A DNA stretch of 64,000 nt from Streptomyces aquilus (GTDB lineage: Bacteria > Actinomycetota > Actinomycetes > Streptomycetales > Streptomycetaceae): contig NZ_CP034463.1 of assembly GCF_003955715.1 (NCBI RefSeq), forward strand, positions 6,758,001 to 6,822,000, in the 5' to 3' direction. A model generated the notes under the pieces. It did no database searches, had not been told where the DNA came from, and worked only from the letters and a program-made list of their open reading frames with translations. The stretch's first letter is position 1, and each line of letters begins with the position of its first letter. Below, one piece after another: positions 1 to 8,170 of this stretch. The position numbers were made by a program, and so were the translations under genes.

Positions 1-64
1 GTGCGCGCTCATGTGAGGCTAGGCTCATCTAGTCAGACCTGCGGAGATTTTGGGGGAGATTTCT

Positions 65-781
65 ATGGGCTCGCCTTTAGCGGTGTCGTCCGCGCTGCCG
101 GAGCAGAGGTCCGGGGAGGTGGGCCCGTGGACGATCCTCGTCGTGGAGAGCGATGCGGCGAGCAGGGAGATCCTCGTGGCCGACCTGTCCCGGAGCGGAC
201 AGGACGTCGAGGCAGTGGAAACCGGCCAGGAGGCACTGGATCGCGCCCGCGAGTACGACCTCGTCCTGCTCGGCATGAAGCTGCGGGACCTGGACGGGCT
301 GCATGTGTGCCGCCTGCTCCGGGCCACCACCGACACACCCGTCATCTTCATCGGCTCGGCCGCCTCGGAACTGGACACCGTGCTGGCCCTGCGGGCCGGC
401 GGCGACGACTATCTGGCGCGGCCGTACGGACTGCGCGAACTCATGGCACGGATCGGCGCTGTCATGCGGCGGGCCTCGTCCTGCGGGCAGGCGCCCCCAC
501 TGCTGGAAAGAGGGCGGCTGAGCATCGACGTACAGAAGCGGGAAGTGAAATACGGCGGGCGTTCTCCGCGGCTGACCCGCAAGGAATTCGAATTGCTTCT
601 GCTCCTCGCGCGAAATCCCGGAAAGGTGATCTCACGCGAGGAGATCGTCAGTGCGGTGTGGGGGAGTTCCTGGTCCCAGCGCACCGTCGACACGCACATC
701 AGCAATCTTCGCTCAAAGCTGGGTGACCGTGGCCTGATCGTCTCGGTTCGAGGCGTCGGATTCATGATGGCCAAGGCCTGA
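65..781 (+). CDS. Atypical OmpR/PhoB-type response regulator, cluster-situated
   Basis: This 238-residue protein has an N-terminal receiver domain (about residues 22-140) and a C-terminal winged-helix DNA-binding domain (about 150-236, ending in the VRGVGF motif). The usual phosphoacceptor Asp is Gly70 (VLLGMKL) and the conserved Lys of the KP motif is Arg (LARPYG), so normal phosphorelay is unlikely. No histidine kinase lies nearby. It is a paralogue of the regulator at 5289-6113. Regulators of this subfamily (for example JadR1) control aromatic polyketide clusters, so pathway activation is the likely role. The ATG at 65 is chosen because a GGGGGAG ribosome site precedes it; an in-frame TTG at 50 is weaker. 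The 3' end overlaps the convergent TetR gene by 69 bp. Confidence 0.85.
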   Translation: MGSPLAVSSALPEQRSGEVGPWTILVVESDAASREILVADLSRSGQDVEAVETGQEALDRAREYDLVLLGMKLRDLDGLHVCRLLRATTDTPVIFIGSAASELDTVLALRAGGDDYLARPYGLRELMARIGAVMRRASSCGQAPPLLERGRLSIDVQKREVKYGGRSPRLTRKEFELLLLLARNPGKVISREEIVSAVWGSSWSQRTVDTHISNLRSKLGDRGLIVSVRGVGFMMAKA

Positions 782-1414
782 TCCCCGTACCGGCTGCCCC
801 GTGCCGGTGCCGAAGTCCGCCCAGCCGTGGCGCAGCCGGTCGAAGACGGCCTTCAGGTCCTCCGGCGAGTGATCGCCGTACGTGGCGAGGAAGTTGGCCT
901 CCAGCACGAAACGGGCGAGCGTCGTCGTCAGCAGGTCGCCCTCCGGGACCCCGGCCTCCTCGGCGAGCGTGGCGGCGAGGCTCGCCTCCCAGTGCCGCCG
1001 CACCCGGCCGGCGTACTCCAGCAACGCCGGTGTGGACTTGACCAGTTCGACGAAGTCCTCGCCGGACGGACCGTCGGGGGCGGGCTGCGCCGCGGGCACC
1101 AGATGTGCCTCCAGCGCGTCCAGCATCGACGTCCCGGGCGCGCGGTCGCGGACCGCCGCCGTCAGTGCGCGTTCGTACTCGTCCTCGGCGTCGAAGACCA
1201 GCGCCTCCTTGCACGGGAAGTACGCGAACAGCGTGCTCACCGCCACTTCCGCGGCGTCCGCGATCTCCGCGACGGTCACGTTCTCGAATCCGCGCTCGCG
1301 GAACAGGGTGAACGCGGTGTCCGCCAGGCGCTTGCGCGTCTGCGCCTTCTTCCGTTCTCGCAGTCCCGCCACTCCGGCACCCTCTCGCAACGACCGTCGT
1401 CCTCGGCGCGGCAT
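713..1414 (-). CDS. TetR/AcrR-family transcriptional repressor
   Basis: The N-terminal helix-turn-helix is clear (TRKRLADTAFTLFRERGFEN, then the recognition region VAVSTLFAYF). It is followed by a divergent ligand-binding domain with a long tail rich in Gly and polar residues. The gene is divergent from the MFS exporter at 1729, the standard layout for a repressor that senses the exported product. It recalls ActR with ActA in the actinorhodin cluster (family knowledge). The ATG at 1414 is chosen; a GTG at about 1375 is possible, and the GTG at 1609 would add a non-homologous leader. The stop lies inside the end of the response-regulator gene on the other strand. Confidence 0.85.
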   Translation of the reverse strand: MPRRGRRSLREGAGVAGLRERKKAQTRKRLADTAFTLFRERGFENVTVAEIADAAEVAVSTLFAYFPCKEALVFDAEDEYERALTAAVRDRAPGTSMLDALEAHLVPAAQPAPDGPSGEDFVELVKSTPALLEYAGRVRRHWEASLAATLAEEAGVPEGDLLTTTLARFVLEANFLATYGDHSPEDLKAVFDRLRHGWADFGTGTGQPVRGSGLGHHESDASNRDDQATVTQL

Positions 1415-1616
1415 CAGGGGCGCCGATCCGCTGAGTGAGCGTACAGGGCCGGGCCGCGGTATGTCTGTGATCGTCAGCGAGAAGAGGCTGGTCGGAGGCG
1501 CGCCCCGACGGCCGTACTGGATGTTTTGTCCCCATTTACCGAGGCCCGCCATGCCTCCGGCCGGGAGCCTCGACCTCCCTGCCTCACCCCTTCTGACCTG
1601 CTGAGACACCTCCTTG

Positions 1617-1711
1617 TCGAAGTGTATCCACGAGTGAGTACGGAAGCTGAGTGCATCGGTATTGACACGTACCGGAATCTCGTATCTACTCTGAACTCGT
1701 AGTTACTTCGA
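1617..1711. promoter_or_regulatory. Exporter promoter flanked by inverted-repeat operator candidates
   Basis: A sigma-70-like promoter for the exporter reads TTGACA at 1662-1667, a 17-bp spacer, then TCTACT at 1685-1690. Two related arms flank it in inverted orientation: TCGAAGTGTATCCACGAGT at 1617-1635 and ACTCGTAGTTACTTCGA at 1695-1711. Both match the form TCGAAGT-N-ACGAGT. They are reasonable operators for the divergent TetR protein (inference). A GAGGGGAG ribosome site precedes the ATG at 1729. Confidence 0.5.
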
Positions 1712-1728
1712 AAATTTGAGGGGAGCTC

Positions 1729-3243
1729 ATGGAAGTCACCGCAACGCGTCGCTGGCTGGCCCTCGGCGCACTCGCACTCGCGATGCTGACCGTGGGGCTC
1801 GACATGACGGTGCTCAACATCGCCCTGCCCACGCTGGCCCGTGATCTGCACGCCGGCACCGCGGCGCTGCAGTGGTTCAGCACGGCGTACACGCTGACGC
1901 TGGCGGGCGTGATGCTGCCCGCCGGTGCGCTCGGGGACCGGTTCGGGCGGAAGAAGTTCGTGTTCGGGGCGCTGGTGCTGTTCGGCGGCGCCTCGGTCTG
2001 GTGCGCGTTCGCCTCGTCGTCGACCGAGCTGATCATGGCGCGGGTGCTGCTCGGGGTCGCGGCGTCGGTGCTGATGTCCCTGTCGATGGGGATGATCCCG
2101 GTGCTCTTCCCGGACCCGGCGGAGCGCGGCCGCGCCACCACCGTGTGGATCACCGCGGTGACCCTCGGCATGCCGCTCGGCCCGATCGTCGGCGGACTGC
2201 TGCTCGACCACTTCTGGTGGGGCTCGGTGTTCCTGGTGAACATCCCGACGGTCATCATCGGGGCGTTCGCGGTGGGCCTGCTGGTGCCGGAGACGCGCAG
2301 CCAGACCCGCCGGCCCATCGACCCGGTGAGCGTGCTGCTCTCGGCGGCCGGGTTGGTCGGACTGACCTACGGCCTGATCCGCTTCGGCGACGAGGGCTGG
2401 GGCGACGGCATCGCCTGGGCGACCTTCGGCGCGGGCCTGCTGCTGATCATCGGCTTCGTCGCCTGGGAGCGCACCCGGGAACACGCCCTCGCCGACCTCA
2501 GCCTCTTCGGCGACCGCGGATTCCGCATGGGGACGTTCTTCCAGCTGATCAACGCCTTCGCGATGTTCGGGCTGTTCTTCACCATCCCGCTGTACTTCCA
2601 GTCGGTGCTCGGCGTCGACTCGCTCGGCAGCGGTCTGCGGATGCTGCCGATGATCGGCGGTCTGCTGGTGGCCTCCAACTTCCTGGAGGGCCTGAGCGAC
2701 AAGATCGGTCTCAAGCTGACGCTGATGCTCGGCTTCGGGGCCCTCGCGCTCGGCATGGGGCTCGGCGCGATGACCGACATCGACACCTCGTACGGCTTCG
2801 TCGCCACCTGGATGGTCGTCGTCGGCCTCGGCATCGGCCTGGTGCTGCCCACCTCCATGTCCCTGGCCGTGGGCGCGCTCACCCCCGAGCGGGCCGGCGC
2901 CGGATCGGCCCTGCTGTCGGCGCTGCGCCAGGCCGCCGGCACCACCGGCGTGGCCGTGCTCGGCACCGTGCTGTCCACGCGGTACCACTCCGAACTCGGC
3001 CCGCTCGACCATGAGCCGATCTCCGACGGCGTCGGATCAGGAGTGGCCGTGGCCGACAGGCTCGGCGACCACTCGATGCTCCACGACGTCCAGACGGCGT
3101 TCCTCGGCGGCATGGACCTGCTGCTGGTCGTCTGCGCCGCCATCGCGGTCGTCGGCCTGCTGCTCTCGGCGGTCGCCACCAAGAGCCGCCCGGCGGAATC
3201 CGCGGCCAAGCTGCCCAAGTCGGAGACCGCGCCGGTCGCCTAG
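1729..3243 (+). CDS. MFS drug exporter, DHA2 (14-TM) family
   Basis: This 504-residue integral membrane protein is of the EmrB/QacA proton-antiporter type. The DMTVLNIALPTLARDL stretch in TM1 and the GALGDRFGRKK motif A after TM2 are diagnostic, and the length fits 14 helices. The product is probably a self-resistance exporter for the polyketide. It sits divergent to a TetR repressor with a shared intergenic control region, so induction by the product or an intermediate is expected. Similar pairs occur in the actinorhodin (ActA/ActR) and other aromatic polyketide clusters. The substrate cannot be read from the sequence. Confidence 0.9.
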   Translation: MEVTATRRWLALGALALAMLTVGLDMTVLNIALPTLARDLHAGTAALQWFSTAYTLTLAGVMLPAGALGDRFGRKKFVFGALVLFGGASVWCAFASSSTELIMARVLLGVAASVLMSLSMGMIPVLFPDPAERGRATTVWITAVTLGMPLGPIVGGLLLDHFWWGSVFLVNIPTVIIGAFAVGLLVPETRSQTRRPIDPVSVLLSAAGLVGLTYGLIRFGDEGWGDGIAWATFGAGLLLIIGFVAWERTREHALADLSLFGDRGFRMGTFFQLINAFAMFGLFFTIPLYFQSVLGVDSLGSGLRMLPMIGGLLVASNFLEGLSDKIGLKLTLMLGFGALALGMGLGAMTDIDTSYGFVATWMVVVGLGIGLVLPTSMSLAVGALTPERAGAGSALLSALRQAAGTTGVAVLGTVLSTRYHSELGPLDHEPISDGVGSGVAVADRLGDHSMLHDVQTAFLGGMDLLLVVCAAIAVVGLLLSAVATKSRPAESAAKLPKSETAPVA

Positions 3244-3299
3244 CCGACAACAGCGTCACCGAACGCACCGCAAACCCGAGGCTCTCCCACGAGGAAGTG

Positions 3300-3953
3300 A
3301 TGCACATGCGCAGCATGGTTACCGTCTCGAAGATGGATCGGGACGCGATCCCCGAGGTGTCGAAGCTGTTCGCGGAGTTCGACAGCACGGAGATCCCGGG
3401 GCTGATCGGACTGCACCGCCGCCAGCTGTTCATCCACCACGGTGTCCAGGTCCACCTGTACGACTTCGTCGAGAAGTCCGACCAAGCCGCACTGGAGAAG
3501 GCCAAGTCCGACCCGCGCATGGCCAGGCTCTCGGTCGACCTCCAGCCGTTCGTGACGCCGTACGAGCCCGAGACGTGGAACTCCCCGGCCGACTCGGCGG
3601 CTTCCTGCTTCTACGCCTGGGAGGGGGAGCCGGAGGGGAGGCCCGGGCCGACGGAGACCACCGTCACTCTCGCCCGGATGGAGGCCGACGCCATTCCCGA
3701 AGTCACCGAGATCTTCCGGGACTTCGACGCCACCGCGCAGTTGATGGGCATCCGCCGACGCCAGCTCTTCGTCTTCAAGGACCTGTGCATCCACATCCAG
3801 GACCACGCCCGCCGCGACGACGCGGACATCGCGCAGAAGGCCGCGACGGACATCTGGTTCGGCCACGTGCTGCGTGAACTGCCGCGCCTCGCCCCGCAGG
3901 AGCCGACACCCGACGGGCACGCGATCCGCTTCTACGGATGGGAGGCGTCCTGA
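3300..3953 (+). CDS. Tandem TcmI-family polyketide cyclase (two fused domains)
   Basis: This 217-residue protein contains two TcmI-like (ferredoxin-fold) cyclase domains in line. Domain 1 (about 1-109) contains VSKMDRDAIPEV, the RRQLF strand and the ending CFYAWEG. Domain 2 (about 115-217) contains LARMEADAIPEV, RRRQLF and the ending IRFYGWEAS. Single-domain TcmI, JadI and WhiE-ORFVII relatives are near 110 residues and close later rings of the poly-beta-ketone. Here a duplication-fusion makes an internal dimer. The ATG at 3300 has GAGG five bases upstream; ATGs at 3306 and 3315 are alternatives. It lies 56 bp after the exporter. Confidence 0.85.
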   Translation: MHMRSMVTVSKMDRDAIPEVSKLFAEFDSTEIPGLIGLHRRQLFIHHGVQVHLYDFVEKSDQAALEKAKSDPRMARLSVDLQPFVTPYEPETWNSPADSAASCFYAWEGEPEGRPGPTETTVTLARMEADAIPEVTEIFRDFDATAQLMGIRRRQLFVFKDLCIHIQDHARRDDADIAQKAATDIWFGHVLRELPRLAPQEPTPDGHAIRFYGWEAS

Positions 3954-4101
3954 CGTACCACGCGAAGAGCCGCTGACAGCGGCGGCGGCCGGGCCGGACC
4001 GGACGGCAGTGTCGGCCCGGCCCGGCCGCACGGCCACCCTCGAACAAGCACAGAGCAACACACAGCAATACGGACAAACGCCGAGACGCGTGAGGCGACC
4101 G

Positions 4102-4623
4102 ATGGCAGGACAGCAGAGCCGTACCGCCGACGAGGCGGTGTGCGCGGGGCAGTTGAGCATCGAGCAGCGGATGGGGGAGGCGCTCACCGAGTACGCGCGG
4201 GACGTCGAGCCCCTGGACGAGGGCGTCCTCGGCATCCGCGCGGCATCGGCGGGCCCGGCCTGTCTGCACCTGGACGCGGAGCCGATCCTCCTCGGCTACC
4301 TGGTCCACCGGCTCGCCCCCGGTCTGCGCCTCGTCCGCGGCATGCCCGGCCGACTCGAACTGCGCCACCGCGACGGACACGGACGCCTCGTCTTCCATCT
4401 CGACGCCGCCGCCGAACACGTGCTCGACGTGTGGAGGCGGGATCTCGCCACGGTCTACCCGAACCTCGTCACCGTCCACTTCGCCGGCTCCTCCCACCCG
4501 GACGCCGGCGCGGAGAGCCGGAAGCTGCGCCGACGGCTGCGTGACCTGCCCGTTGTCCCCTCCGTGCATGATCGATCCGAGGTCGTACAGATCGTGCGAG
4601 CCAATCTGAATGTGGAGTCGTAA
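4102..4623 (+). CDS. Hypothetical protein of the polyketide cluster
   Basis: This 173-residue protein matches no family I can name. The middle (about 50-130) is rich in beta-type segments around LHLDAEPILLGYLVHRL and LVFHLDAAAEHVLDVW, and the C-terminus is basic then acidic (RKLRRRLRDLP, ANLNVES). No signal peptide or membrane helix is visible. The start is uncertain because the frame is open from 3874, overlapping the cyclase; ATG 4102 is chosen since the upstream part is low-complexity. The gene sits between a cyclase and an NTF2-like gene, so a pathway role is plausible but unproven. Confidence 0.55.
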   Translation: MAGQQSRTADEAVCAGQLSIEQRMGEALTEYARDVEPLDEGVLGIRAASAGPACLHLDAEPILLGYLVHRLAPGLRLVRGMPGRLELRHRDGHGRLVFHLDAAAEHVLDVWRRDLATVYPNLVTVHFAGSSHPDAGAESRKLRRRLRDLPVVPSVHDRSEVVQIVRANLNVES

Positions 4624-4844
4624 GAATTAAAGAGCAACTCTGATTCCGTTGTGAGTTCGACTCGTGTACGCTGGCGGTGCCCGGGCCCGGTACCGCTGCG
4701 GACGTTTCTTTTTCGATGTCCGCAGAACGTCAAGGAAAATTAACGAACCCCTGTGGTTTCGTGAAGGAATCGATCCGTGGTGAAGCCACTCACATGGCTA
4801 CGGTTGTGCTTGCGTGACCAAGGGGGAAGCTGGAGGGTGGAATC

Positions 4845-5273
4845 GTGGATCCGAGATGGTCAAAAGCTGAAATAGGTGAACTTCTCGATCGCTATGTCCT
4901 CGGGCTCGACTACGACAAACTCGACGACGAGTGGGCCGCCGAGCTGTTCTCCGACGACGTCGTCATCGAATTCCCGATCAGTCGGCACACCGGCATCGAC
5001 GGACTCGCCGAATACCACCGGCGGGCATTGGCCATGTGGGCCGGAACGCACCATCTGAACACGCCGTCGGTCGTGAGCGTCTCCGGGAACCGGGCGACGC
5101 TCCGCGCCAACATGACGTCCGTGCATGTGCACCACGAGCGGGAAGGCGAGATACGACCGCACTATGTGTCGGGCACCTGTGTCACCGGCGACGCGGTGCG
5201 CACCGAGCGGGGCTGGCGCCTTTCCCGTCTTTCGTTCGACCTGATATGGAAGACCGGCAACCCGCCGGACTGA
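4845..5273 (+). CDS. NTF2/SnoaL-like small protein
   Basis: This 142-residue protein has the SnoaL-like cone fold signature. An N-terminal helix region, LLDRYVLGLDYDKLDDEWA, is followed by LFSDDVVIEFP, a G-Y-H helix and a late beta-sheet ending LSFDLIWKTGN. The family includes polyketide ring cyclases (SnoaL, AknH) and cofactor-free hydroxylases (SnoaL2), so a cyclisation or oxidation step is possible. A second family member lies at 7703-8128 on the other strand. The GTG start at 4845 has GGAGGG upstream. The 221-bp gap before it has only a weak 7-bp inverted repeat (4697-4703 with 4718-4724). Confidence 0.8.
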   Translation: MDPRWSKAEIGELLDRYVLGLDYDKLDDEWAAELFSDDVVIEFPISRHTGIDGLAEYHRRALAMWAGTHHLNTPSVVSVSGNRATLRANMTSVHVHHEREGEIRPHYVSGTCVTGDAVRTERGWRLSRLSFDLIWKTGNPPD

Positions 5274-5288
5274 GTTGGGTGGGCATTT

Positions 5289-6113
5289 ATGCGATCAGCA
5301 CAAGTGAAAGCGAGTTCTCGACCAGAGATACTCGAAACCCACGACACCGAGCACCGTACGACGGCCCGAGCGACCTTCGGCAGCCGAACCGGTGCGGCGA
5401 CCTCATCGCCGGTGCCCGTCCGGAACCTCGCGGACACCTGGCGGATCCTGGTCGTCGAAGGCAGCAGGGCCGACCGTGCGACCCTCACCGAGGCACTCGA
5501 GCGACACGGCCATCATGTCGACGCCGTCGACTCCGGCGCCGAGGCACTGGCCTGGTTCGAGACCGCCGACCTCGTCCTGCTCGACCTCGACCTGCCCGAT
5601 CTGGACGGCCTCGAGGTCTGCCGCGAGATCCGGGTGGCCGGCGACATCCCCGTCATCACCGTCACCTCGCGCGCCTCCGAACTCGACTGTGTGCTGGCGT
5701 TGCAGGCCGGCGCCGACGACTACGTCATCAAGCCCTACGGCATCCGCGAGCTCATGGCCCGCTTGGACGCCGTGATGCGCCGCGCGCGCCGCGCCCCGCA
5801 CACCGCCCCGGACGCCGACGGCGGGGCGGTGCTGGAACACGGCCCTCTGCGGATCGACAGCGACTCGCGCGAGGTCGAGATGAGCGGCCGGCCGGTGCCG
5901 GTCACCCGCAAGGAGTTCGATCTGCTCGCCTTGCTGGCCAGCGCCCCGGGGCAGGTGATCTCGCGGGAGTCCATCATGCGCAAGGTGTGGGGCGAGTCCT
6001 GGTCGCGCCGCACGGTCGACACCCATGTCAGCAGTCTGCGCAGCAAACTCGGCGGACCGGAATGGATCGTCACCGTCCGCGGGGTCGGTTTCAAACTCCG
6101 CAGCATGCGCTGA
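5289..6113 (+). CDS. OmpR/PhoB-type response regulator, cluster-situated
   Basis: This 274-residue regulator has an extra N-terminal segment of about 50 residues, a receiver (about 52-165) and a winged-helix output domain (about 180-272). Unlike its paralogue at 65-781 it keeps the acceptor Asp99 (VLLDLDLPDLDG), the Thr switch (VTVTS) and the KP lysine (VIKPYG). However, the N-terminal acidic pair is degenerate (VVEGS), so Mg2+ binding and phosphorylation may still be weak. No sensor kinase is adjacent. It starts 15 bp after the NTF2-like gene and is likely co-transcribed. It probably activates the pathway together with, or in competition with, the other regulator. Confidence 0.88.
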   Translation: MRSAQVKASSRPEILETHDTEHRTTARATFGSRTGAATSSPVPVRNLADTWRILVVEGSRADRATLTEALERHGHHVDAVDSGAEALAWFETADLVLLDLDLPDLDGLEVCREIRVAGDIPVITVTSRASELDCVLALQAGADDYVIKPYGIRELMARLDAVMRRARRAPHTAPDADGGAVLEHGPLRIDSDSREVEMSGRPVPVTRKEFDLLALLASAPGQVISRESIMRKVWGESWSRRTVDTHVSSLRSKLGGPEWIVTVRGVGFKLRSMR

Positions 6114-6131
6114 CAGTACATTGCCGTTGAA

Positions 6132-6160
6132 TTGACGTTCGCTGAACCCGTACATGTAAT
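6132..6160 (+). promoter_or_regulatory. Promoter for the P450-ferredoxin operon
   Basis: TTGACG at 6132-6137, exactly 17 bp, then TGTAAT at 6155-6160 make a good sigma-HrdB-type promoter 54 bp before the P450 start. Pyrimidine-TGA-like words recur near it at 6110, 6132 and 6142 (with TTGCC at 6121), roughly one helical turn apart. These may be regulator contacts, but the pattern is weaker than the array at 8171. Confidence 0.5.
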
Positions 6161-6213
6161 TTCCCTCGTTATCGTCGGACCGCAGGAAGCGGAAACTCCG
6201 AACGAGGGGTGAC

Positions 6214-7434
6214 ATGACGAACACCGATATCGACGAGACCAGTGAACTCGTCAGCTTTCCCATTCAGCGCACGTGCCCTTTCGCCATTCCGCCGGTCTAC
6301 ACGAAATTCCGGGAGGAGGCGCCGGTCAGTCAGGTGGTCCTCCCGGACGGCGGAAAGGCCTGGCTGGTCACCAAGTACGAGGACGTGCGGGCCGTGATGT
6401 CGAACCCCAAGCTCAGCTCGGACCGCCGTAAGAAGGAGTTCCCGGTCGTGGTCCCCGGGCAGAACGCGGCCCTCGCCAAGCACGCCCCCTTCATGATCAT
6501 CCTCGACGGTGCGGAGCACTCGGCGGCCCGGCGGCCCGTCATCAGCGAGTTCTCGGTCCGCCGCGTCGCCGCCATGAAGCCGCGCATCCAGGAGATCGTC
6601 GACCACTTCATCGACGAGATGCTGAAGCTGCCCCGGCCCGTCGACCTCAACCAGGTCTTCTCCCTGCCCGTGCCCTCGCTGGTGGTCTCCGAGATCCTCG
6701 GTATGCCCTACGAGGGACACGAGTACTTCATGGAGCTGGCCGAAGTCCTGCTCCGCCGCACCACCGACGAACAGGGCCGCATCGACATCTCCGTCCAACT
6801 GCGCGCGTACATGGACAAGCTCGTCGAGGAGAAGATCGCCAACCCCGGCGACGACCTGCTCAGCCGCCAGATCGAGCTCCAGCGGCGGAACGGCGGCATC
6901 GACCGGCCCCAACTCGCCAGCCTGTGCCTGCTGGTTCTGCTGGCCGGCCACGAGACCACCGCCAACATGATCAACCTCGGTGTCTTCTCGATGCTGACCA
7001 GGCCGGAACTGCTCGCCCAGATCAAGGCGGACCCGGCGAACACCCCCAAGGCCGTCGACGAACTCCTGCGCTTCTACACGATCCCGGACTTCGGCGCGCA
7101 CCGGCTGGCGATGGACGACGTCGAGATCGGCGGCGTCCTCATACGCAAGGGCGAGGCCGTCATCGCCTCCACCTTCGCCGCCAACCGTGACCCCGCCGTC
7201 TTCGACGACCCGGAGGAGCTGGACTTCTCCCGCGACTCCCGGCACCACGTGGCCTTCGGCTACGGCCCCCACCAATGCCTGGGCCAGAACCTCGGCCGCG
7301 TCGAGCTCCAGGTCGTCTTCGACACGCTGCTGCGCAGGCTGCCCGACCTCCGGCTCGCCGTGCCCGCCGAGGAGCTGAACTTCAAGAGCGACGCCCTCGT
7401 CTACGGCCTCTACGAACTGCCCGTGACCTGGTGA
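6214..7434 (+). CDS. Cytochrome P450 monooxygenase
   Basis: This 406-residue soluble bacterial P450 shows every key motif. The I-helix reads LLAGHETTANM, the K-helix ExxR motif is in DELLRFY, and the haem loop FGYGPHQCLGQNLGR holds the proximal Cys. The N-terminus TCPFAIPPVYTKF is typical of the CYP105/CYP107-like actinobacterial group. Its partner 3Fe-4S ferredoxin follows after 11 bp. In a type II PKS cluster it probably hydroxylates or oxidatively tailors the aromatic product. It is the only oxygenase seen here. The reductase is not encoded nearby. The ATG has GAGGGG upstream. Confidence 0.95.
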   Translation: MTNTDIDETSELVSFPIQRTCPFAIPPVYTKFREEAPVSQVVLPDGGKAWLVTKYEDVRAVMSNPKLSSDRRKKEFPVVVPGQNAALAKHAPFMIILDGAEHSAARRPVISEFSVRRVAAMKPRIQEIVDHFIDEMLKLPRPVDLNQVFSLPVPSLVVSEILGMPYEGHEYFMELAEVLLRRTTDEQGRIDISVQLRAYMDKLVEEKIANPGDDLLSRQIELQRRNGGIDRPQLASLCLLVLLAGHETTANMINLGVFSMLTRPELLAQIKADPANTPKAVDELLRFYTIPDFGAHRLAMDDVEIGGVLIRKGEAVIASTFAANRDPAVFDDPEELDFSRDSRHHVAFGYGPHQCLGQNLGRVELQVVFDTLLRRLPDLRLAVPAEELNFKSDALVYGLYELPVTW

Positions 7435-7445
7435 AGGAGAGCGCC

Positions 7446-7640
7446 ATGCGACTGGAGAAGGACCACGACCGCTGCATCGGCGCGGGGCAGTGCGTACGGA
7501 CCGATCCGAGGATCTTCGACCAGGACGACGACGGGCTGGTCAAGGTCCTGATCGAGCGGCCGCGGGGCGCCGACGAGGCCGCCGCCCACAAGGCGGTCTT
7601 CATCTGCCCGGCCAAAGCCCTGTCCCTCGCGGAGGACTGA
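7446..7640 (+). CDS. 3Fe-4S ferredoxin, P450 partner
   Basis: This 64-residue acidic ferredoxin has the cluster ligands in CIGAGQC (one Cys of the four-iron pattern missing, as in 3Fe-4S types) and the distal Cys in FICPAKAL. It is translationally close to the P450 gene and is almost certainly its electron donor. The ATG at 7446 follows an AAGGAGA ribosome site that overlaps the P450 stop. A strong hairpin ends the transcript just downstream. Confidence 0.93.
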   Translation: MRLEKDHDRCIGAGQCVRTDPRIFDQDDDGLVKVLIERPRGADEAAAHKAVFICPAKALSLAED

Positions 7641-7659
7641 CCCCCGCGGTCCCCCCACA

Positions 7660-7694
7660 CAGAAGCCGCGCCGGCGGGACCGGCGCGGCTTCTG
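7660..7694. terminator. Bidirectional hairpin terminator
   Basis: A perfect 15-bp stem, CAGAAGCCGCGCCGG at 7660-7674 pairing with 7680-7694 around a 5-nt loop, lies between the convergent ferredoxin and NTF2-like genes. There is no long T-run, which is usual in Streptomyces terminators. It can serve both strands. Confidence 0.8.
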
Positions 7695-7702
7695 CCCGTT
7701 CG

Positions 7703-8128
7703 TCAGTGGTCGTGCATGCCGTGGTCGTCGCCCGTCGTCCACACGGGCTCGATCCCGATCCGGGACAACAGCCAACTCTCTTCCTCACGCACGGCGGTGA
7801 AGGTGTAGCGGGCGCCCAGGTCGAAGTGCTTGCCCGGGCCGCCCGGGCTCACATGCACGGCGGTGATGTTCGCGTGCACGGTCGCGCGGTCGCCGTGGAG
7901 TTCGGGGAGCACGTTCGCCACGGTGTGCATGGTGGTGGCCCAGACCCGGTCGTCCCGGAGCATGCCGGCCAGCGCCGCACGGCCCTCGATCCGGATGTCC
8001 GGCAGCAGCTCCATGGCCACGTCCGGGACGAGCAGCGCGGACAGCGCCTCGTGGTCGCGGAGATCGACCGCACGCGCGAAACGGGCCACCAGAGCCTGGA
8101 GTCGAAAGAAGTCCTCGATATCTGTCAT
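7703..8128 (-). CDS. NTF2/SnoaL-like small protein
   Basis: This 141-residue SnoaL-like fold protein begins MTDIEDFFRLQALVARFARA, continues LVPDVAMELLPD and ends with the sheet LSRIGIEPVW. It is the second member of the family in the cluster and, unusually, is transcribed against the rest. Members act as ring cyclases or cofactor-free oxygenases in aromatic polyketide pathways, or as accessory hydroxylation proteins. The ATG at 8128 is chosen; an upstream in-frame start at 8257 would add a non-homologous leader. It shares a control region with the core PKS operon starting at 8284. Confidence 0.82.
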   Translation of the reverse strand: MTDIEDFFRLQALVARFARAVDLRDHEALSALLVPDVAMELLPDIRIEGRAALAGMLRDDRVWATTMHTVANVLPELHGDRATVHANITAVHVSPGGPGKHFDLGARYTFTAVREEESWLLSRIGIEPVWTTGDDHGMHDH

Positions 8129-8170
8129 GGCTGTGATCCTGCGCACCCGAAAGGCACCTGCGCCACTTTC

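Noticed and set aside
1474..3012. Long minus-strand frame opposite the MFS gene
   Set aside because: His/Arg/Gln-rich composition with no motifs, typical antisense frame in high-GC DNA; the plus-strand exporter is unambiguous.
4681..4724. Weak inverted repeat TGCGGAC/GTCCGCA before the NTF2-like gene as a terminator
   Set aside because: Only 7-bp arms with a 14-nt loop; too weak to call.
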